A DNA stretch of 9,722 bases from JBMNRY01 sp050944915 (GTDB taxonomy: Bacteria; Bacillota; Limnochordia; JAAZLZ01). The stretch is taken from NCBI GenBank assembly GCA_050944915.1, contig JBMNRY010000075.1, positions 1 through 9,722 of the forward strand, given 5' to 3'. This document shows, piece after piece, positions 5,878 through 9,722 of this stretch. The notes beneath the pieces are model-generated. The model saw only the letters and a list, made by a program, of their open reading frames with translations. It made no database searches and was not told the DNA's origin. Both the position numbers and the translations under genes were made by a program. Position 1 is the stretch's first letter. Each line of letters begins with the position of its first letter.

Positions 5878-6417
5878 ATGGATACAAAGGCCCAGATCAT
5901 GGATGGGGAGCATATGGGCCGTTCCCTAAATCGGATCGCCCATGAAATTTTGGAAAAAAACAAAGGGCTCGATGATTTAGCCCTGGTCGGCATCCGCACC
6001 AGGGGGGTACCCCTGGCGGAGCGGCTAGCTAAGCGCATCGGCGAAATCGAGGGGCGAACTCCCCCGGTGGGGGTCCTCGATATAACCCTCTATCGTGATG
6101 ATCTGACGACCATCGCTAACCAGCCTTTAGTGCGCAAAACCAACATCCCCTTCAATATTCATGATTTAAGGATCGTATTAGTCGATGATGTACTCTATAC
6201 CGGCCGCACCGTTCGGGCCGCCTTGGATGCCCTCATGGATCTGGGTCGACCCCAGAGCATCCAATTGGCGGTCCTTGTCGATCGGGGGCATCGGGAACTG
6301 CCCATCAGGGCCGATTACGTGGGTAAGAATGTACCCTCTTCCCGGCGGGAAATCATCGAAGTCCGTTTGGTGGAAACCGATGGCGAAGACCTGGTCGTCA
6401 TTAAGGACCGGGTTTAG
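5878..6417 (+). CDS. pyrR: PyrR, pyr operon RNA-binding attenuator / uracil phosphoribosyltransferase
   Basis: PyrR senses UMP and binds the pyr mRNA leader to promote termination; many homologues also make UMP from uracil and PRPP. The product is 179 residues, the normal size. The PRPP-binding signature is at 100-111 (VLVDDVLYTGRT). Other family landmarks are GIRTRGVPLAERL (38-50), DITLYRDDL (68-76) and DRGHRELPIRADYVGKN (135-151). I chose the ATG at 5878 because GGGGGTG (5866-5872) sits 5 bases ahead of it and the family N-terminus fits. The frame is open back to a TTG at 5839, but that extension would lie inside the terminator stem. pyrB starts 11 bases after its stop, so pyrR is the first gene of the operon it controls. 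Confidence 0.97.
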   Translation: MDTKAQIMDGEHMGRSLNRIAHEILEKNKGLDDLALVGIRTRGVPLAERLAKRIGEIEGRTPPVGVLDITLYRDDLTTIANQPLVRKTNIPFNIHDLRIVLVDDVLYTGRTVRAALDALMDLGRPQSIQLAVLVDRGHRELPIRADYVGKNVPSSRREIIEVRLVETDGEDLVVIKDRV

Positions 6418-6428
6418 GGGGCGGTAGC

Positions 6429-7367
6429 ATGGCCTGGAAACATAAAGACCTGTTAGGTTTGCAATCTCTAACTAAGGAGGAACTGCAGCTCCTCCTCGAT
6501 ACCGCGGAACCCTGTAAAGAGATCCTCCAACGCCCCATCAAAAAGGTGCCCACCCTGCGGGGTAAGGTCATGGTGAATCTCTTTTATGAGCCTAGCACCA
6601 GGACGAGGACTTCCTTCGAGTTAGCTGGCAAATGGCTCAGCGCCGAGGTGGTCAATTTGGCCGTCGCGACCAGCAGTGTGCAAAAGGGAGAAAGCTTTAC
6701 CGATACGGCCAAAACCATCGAAGCCTTGGGGGCCAATTTCGTCGTCATTCGCCATAATGTAGCGGGCAGTGCCCACTTGCTGGCCAAGACTGTATCGGCT
6801 AGGGTGATTAATGCCGGTGATGGGTTCCATGAACATCCCACCCAAGGGCTGCTTGATTTGTTCACCATCAGGGAACATAAGGGACAAATCGAAGGGCTGC
6901 AGGTGGCCATCGTCGGTGATATCCGCCATAGTCGGGTGGCCCGCTCGAATATTTGGGGTCTCACCAAGCTGGGGGCCCAGGTCACCGTCGTCGGTCCGGC
7001 CACTTTGATCCCACCGGAGATCGAGGCTTTAGGGGTGCAGGTGAGCCACGATTTGGACCAGGTCCTACCCCATATGGATGTGATCATCCTTTTGCGGATC
7101 CAACGGGAGCGGCAAACGGCGGGCCTCTTTCCCTCTTTCAAGGAATATGCGGAACTTTATGGTATGAATAGCCAGCGTTTGGAACGGGCCCGGGCCGATG
7201 CCTTGATCATGCATCCAGGACCGGCCAATTTAGGGGTGGAAATCACCAACGATGTGGCCGAGGATCCCCGGGCGGTGATCACCGAACAGGTGACCAATGG
7301 TGTCGCCGTGCGGATGGCCGTACTTTATCTTCTCTCAGGAGGGGAAACCGATGAGTTTATTAATTAA
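6429..7367 (+). CDS. pyrB: Aspartate carbamoyltransferase, catalytic chain
   Basis: It joins carbamoyl phosphate and aspartate to give N-carbamoyl-L-aspartate, the committed step of pyrimidine synthesis. The 312-residue length is normal for a catalytic chain. The carbamoyl-phosphate site STRTR is at 56-60, followed by the loop lysine region SSVQKGES (82-89, K86). HPTQGLLD (136-143), RIQRERQ (223-229) and MHPGPANLGVEI (261-272) complete the set of expected motifs and separate it from ornithine carbamoyltransferase. The last 17 bases overlap pyrC, whose Shine-Dalgarno sequence lies within pyrB. No pyrI regulatory-chain gene is visible in the window. Its own ribosome site is the modest G-rich run just after the pyrR stop. 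Confidence 0.97.
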   Translation: MAWKHKDLLGLQSLTKEELQLLLDTAEPCKEILQRPIKKVPTLRGKVMVNLFYEPSTRTRTSFELAGKWLSAEVVNLAVATSSVQKGESFTDTAKTIEALGANFVVIRHNVAGSAHLLAKTVSARVINAGDGFHEHPTQGLLDLFTIREHKGQIEGLQVAIVGDIRHSRVARSNIWGLTKLGAQVTVVGPATLIPPEIEALGVQVSHDLDQVLPHMDVIILLRIQRERQTAGLFPSFKEYAELYGMNSQRLERARADALIMHPGPANLGVEITNDVAEDPRAVITEQVTNGVAVRMAVLYLLSGGETDEFIN

Positions 7368-8625
7368 AGGTGGCCATGTCATCGACCCCAGTCAAGGCCT
7401 CGATGGTGTCGTCGACATCCGAGTCGAAGGGGAGGAGATCGTCGAGGTGGGCCCTGACCTACAGGGCGGCGAAATAATCGATGCCACCGGATATTACGTC
7501 AGCCCAGGCTTTGTCGATGTCCATGTCCATTTTCGGGAGCCCGGTCAAGAATACAAGGAGACTATAGCCACCGGCAGTCGGGCAGCGGCCCGGGGTGGCT
7601 TTACGTCGGTTATCTGTATGCCCAATACGGAACCGGCCATCGATACCAAAGCCCTAGTGGATTTTGTCCACGGGGAAGGACGCCGGGCAGGCCTATGCCG
7701 GGTCTACTGCTTCGGAGCCATCACTAAAGCTCGTCAAGGGGCAGAACTTTCCCCCATGGCCGAGTTAGCCGCTGCGGGGGCCGTAGGATTTAGCGATGAT
7801 GGGGATACCATTATGAACGCGGAGGTCTGTCGGCGGGCTTATGAATACGCGGGGATGTTAGGTTTGCCCCTTTCGGTCCACTGCGAAGATCGCCACTTAG
7901 TCGGCTCCGGTGTCATGAACGAAGGTTATATGTCCACCGTTCTGGGTTTACCGGGGATCCCCTCCGCGTCCGAGACCATCATCGTTGCCCGGGAAATCGA
8001 ATTAGCCCGCCTGACTAAAACCCACGTCCACATTAACCACCTTTCTACCAAGGAAAGCGTCGAACTCATTCGCCTGGCCAAGAGGGCTGGGATTCCCGTC
8101 AGCGCCGAAGTAACTCCCCACCATTTAATTCTCACCGATGAAGATGTGGCCGGTTATGATACTAACACTAAGATGAGGCCACCCCTGCGGACTAAGGCTG
8201 ATCGGGAAGCCCTGCGGGCAGGATTGGCCGATGGGACAATCGATTGTATCGCTACCGACCATGCTCCCCATGCCCGAGAAGAAAAGGAAGTAGAATATAA
8301 TTACGCGGCCAATGGAATCATCGGTTTAGAAACGGCTTGGCCCTTGGTTTACACCCATCTAGTCCTCCAGGGGGTCTTAACCCTCTCCCAAGCCATAGGG
8401 AAGCTGACCTGGGAGCCCGCCCGCTTGTTTAAGTTGCCGGGAGGCAGTTTGGCCCCGGGAGGAGCAGCCGACTTAACAATCTGGGATCCCGAGACAGAAT
8501 TGGAAGTGACCGCGGAAGTATTCCAAGGCAAGTCCCGCAATTCTCCCTTTATGGGGAAAAAGTTAAAGGGCTGGCCCATCTTGACCCTCTGTGGGGGCAA
8601 GATCACCTGGAGGGATAGGGTATGA
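7351..8625 (+). CDS. pyrC: Dihydroorotase (class I, zinc amidohydrolase)
   Basis: It cyclises carbamoyl aspartate to dihydroorotate, the third step of the pathway. The 424-residue product fits the class I dihydroorotases of Gram-positive bacteria. Metal-binding residues can all be placed: H58 and H60 in DVHVHFRE (56-63), D150 in FSDDG, H177 in SVHCED, H230 in HINHLS and D303 in ATDHAPH (301-307). CMPNTEP (89-95) and KMRPPLR (274-280) are further signatures. The start at 7351 has a strong Shine-Dalgarno AGGAGGGG (7337-7344) and gives the usual N-terminus. The frame is open back to 7297, but that would add 18 unrelated residues from inside pyrB. It overlaps pyrB by 17 bases and pyrF by 4 (ATGA), suggesting coupled translation. 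Confidence 0.97.
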   Translation: MSLLIKGGHVIDPSQGLDGVVDIRVEGEEIVEVGPDLQGGEIIDATGYYVSPGFVDVHVHFREPGQEYKETIATGSRAAARGGFTSVICMPNTEPAIDTKALVDFVHGEGRRAGLCRVYCFGAITKARQGAELSPMAELAAAGAVGFSDDGDTIMNAEVCRRAYEYAGMLGLPLSVHCEDRHLVGSGVMNEGYMSTVLGLPGIPSASETIIVAREIELARLTKTHVHINHLSTKESVELIRLAKRAGIPVSAEVTPHHLILTDEDVAGYDTNTKMRPPLRTKADREALRAGLADGTIDCIATDHAPHAREEKEVEYNYAANGIIGLETAWPLVYTHLVLQGVLTLSQAIGKLTWEPARLFKLPGGSLAPGGAADLTIWDPETELEVTAEVFQGKSRNSPFMGKKLKGWPILTLCGGKITWRDRV

Positions 8626-9512
8626 TTAATTTCGCCGATCGTTTGTCGGCAGCCATCGAAGCGAAGAACAGCCGGGTGGTGGTCGGCCTCGACCCCCATG
8701 GGGATCTGTTGCCTCACCATCTATTACGGCAGGGGGAAGAAACCCGGGGCACAGGTCCTGCAGGGGTTGCTTGGGCCATCGCCAGGTTCAATCGGGAGAT
8801 CATCGACGCGGTAGCCGATCATGTTGTCGCGGTGAAGCCCCAGTTAGCCTTTTATGAGCGGTGGGGAAGCCTAGGGATTGCCGCTTTGGAAGAGACCATA
8901 ACTGCCGCCCGGGAGGCAGGACTTTTGGTCATCATGGATGGTAAACGGAATGATATCGGCTCCACAGCCCAGGCCTATGCAGAAAGCTATTTGGGCGACG
9001 GACCCTTAGGCAGTGACGCCCTAACCATCAACGCCTATTTAGGTCGGGATGGGGTAGCGCCCTTCCTGAAGGATCAGCAACGAGGAGTCTTCGCCTTGGT
9101 GAAAACCTCTAATCCTTCCGGCGGCGATCTCCAAGATCTCGATGTCGACGGTCGGCCCTTGTACTACCGGGTGGCCGAACTCCTAACCCAGTGGGGGGCG
9201 GGGGCCGAAGGTCGTTGTGGTTATCAAAACATCGGCTTTGTCGTCGGCGCGACCTACCCTGAAGTATTGGCCCAGTTGCGCCAAGCCTTCCCCCATAATT
9301 ATTTCCTCATCCCCGGCTATGGCCACCAAGGGGGAGGGGTAGAAGATATCCTACCGGCCTTCGATGATCATGGGACAGGGGCGGTGGTCAATTCCTCCCG
9401 GGGAATTCTATTCGCCTACGGCCAAGGGGGTCGGGAGGAAGATTTCGCTGGGGCAGCCCAACGGGCAGCCCAGCAGATGCAGGAGGAAATCAACGAAGGG
9501 TTAGGCCTTTAG
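8622..9512 (+). CDS. pyrF: Orotidine 5'-phosphate decarboxylase (type 2)
   Basis: It decarboxylates OMP to UMP, the last step of the pathway. At 296 residues it is the longer type 2 form rather than the roughly 240-residue form of B. subtilis. The catalytic D-x-K-x-x-D array is DGKRND at 106-111 (D106, K108, D111), followed by IGSTAQAYA. VGLDPH (22-27, D24) and VKPQ (71-74, K72) are substrate-site elements, and NSSRGI (257-262, R260) is the expected phosphate-binding arginine. The phosphate loop reads PGYGHQGGG (231-239), where PGxGAQGG is more usual, so H235 replaces an alanine. The start ATG overlaps the pyrC stop as ATGA, with GGAGGGATAGGG just upstream, indicating coupled translation. Confidence 0.95.
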   Translation: MINFADRLSAAIEAKNSRVVVGLDPHGDLLPHHLLRQGEETRGTGPAGVAWAIARFNREIIDAVADHVVAVKPQLAFYERWGSLGIAALEETITAAREAGLLVIMDGKRNDIGSTAQAYAESYLGDGPLGSDALTINAYLGRDGVAPFLKDQQRGVFALVKTSNPSGGDLQDLDVDGRPLYYRVAELLTQWGAGAEGRCGYQNIGFVVGATYPEVLAQLRQAFPHNYFLIPGYGHQGGGVEDILPAFDDHGTGAVVNSSRGILFAYGQGGREEDFAGAAQRAAQQMQEEINEGLGL

Positions 9513-9545
9513 TCAAGGTTTTTGGGGTGTGAAAGGGGGATACCC

Positions 9546-9722
9546 ATGTTAGGGTCCATAGGGGAGAACAAGGCTGTCGGTCCGGGGCTTTTCCGTTTAC
9601 AGGTTGAGCTGCCGGGCATTGATGCCCAACCGGGTCAATTCGCCCATATCAAGGTCCAAGGGACAGGCTCCCTAAGCCATGATCCGCTTCTGCGGCGGCC
9701 GTTAAGTATCGCCGATTTGGAG
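9546..9722 (+). CDS. pyrK: Dihydroorotate dehydrogenase electron transfer subunit (5' part only)
   Basis: PyrK carries FAD and a [2Fe-2S] cluster and passes electrons from dihydroorotate dehydrogenase PyrD to NAD+. Only the first 59 codons are in the window and the frame stays open to the right edge. They show a ferredoxin-reductase-type FAD domain: PGQFAHIKV (33-41) and DPLLRRPLSI (48-57), the latter being the flavin-binding RPLS motif typical of PyrK. The ATG at 9546 is preceded by AAAGGGGG (9532-9539) at good spacing and gives a normal family N-terminus; an in-frame TTG at 9522 is less likely. It lies 33 bases after pyrF. The presence of pyrK implies a class 1B PyrD, whose gene is expected next, outside the window. 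Confidence 0.9.
   Translation, partial: MLGSIGENKAVGPGLFRLQVELPGIDAQPGQFAHIKVQGTGSLSHDPLLRRPLSIADLE

Noticed and set aside
5598..6038. 146-codon open frame on the - strand across the rluD end, pyr leader and pyrR start
   Set aside because: The leader's RNA structures and both flanking + strand genes explain this sequence; no protein family is recognisable in the antisense frame.
6584..7141. 185-codon open frame on the - strand inside pyrB
   Set aside because: It is antisense to conserved aspartate carbamoyltransferase motifs and has no independent features.

Overview
The window reads as a housekeeping stretch from a Bacillota (Firmicutes) genome, probably a spore-former of moderate GC content. 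The evidence is a PyrR-type RNA attenuator ahead of a pyrRBCFK operon, the gene order DksA-like protein / lspA / RluD-type pseudouridine synthase / pyrR (the order known around ylyA-lspA-ylyB-pyrR in Bacillus subtilis), a DUF5665-like small membrane protein and Gram-positive-style Shine-Dalgarno sites. I cannot name the genus. All ten complete genes and both edge-truncated genes lie on the + strand, and coding density is high.

Region 1 (1-1439) holds the 3' end of a PotC-like ABC transporter permease and, 11 bases later, an agmatinase/arginase-family ureohydrolase. Together they suggest import and hydrolysis of a guanidino compound or polyamine. The ureohydrolase keeps its metal ligands but has changed two positions that usually form the substrate pocket.

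Region 2 (1440-3276) holds two candidate promoters around a small hairpin, then glnS (glutaminyl-tRNA synthetase), closed by a strong intrinsic terminator with a TTCG loop.

Region 3 (3337-5752) holds a DUF5665-like membrane protein and a YteA/YlyA-family DksA/TraR zinc-finger protein, then lspA (lipoprotein signal peptidase) and an RluD-family pseudouridine synthase. lspA has its own likely promoter overlapping the end of the zinc-finger gene, and lspA and rluD overlap by one base.

Region 4 (5725-9722) is the pyrimidine biosynthesis operon. A near-consensus sigma-A promoter lies inside the end of rluD. It is followed by a leader in which a PyrR-binding stem-loop, an antiterminator and an intrinsic terminator can be drawn as competing structures. 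Then come pyrR, pyrB, pyrC, pyrF and the first 59 codons of pyrK. PyrR bound to UMP would favour the terminator and switch off the downstream genes. pyrB-pyrC and pyrC-pyrF overlap, which suggests translational coupling.

I found no mobile element, CRISPR array, tRNA, rRNA or convincing new system. The points most worth a second look are the altered active site of the ureohydrolase, the fully drawable PyrR attenuator, and the glnS gene with its leader hairpin in a Bacillota background.
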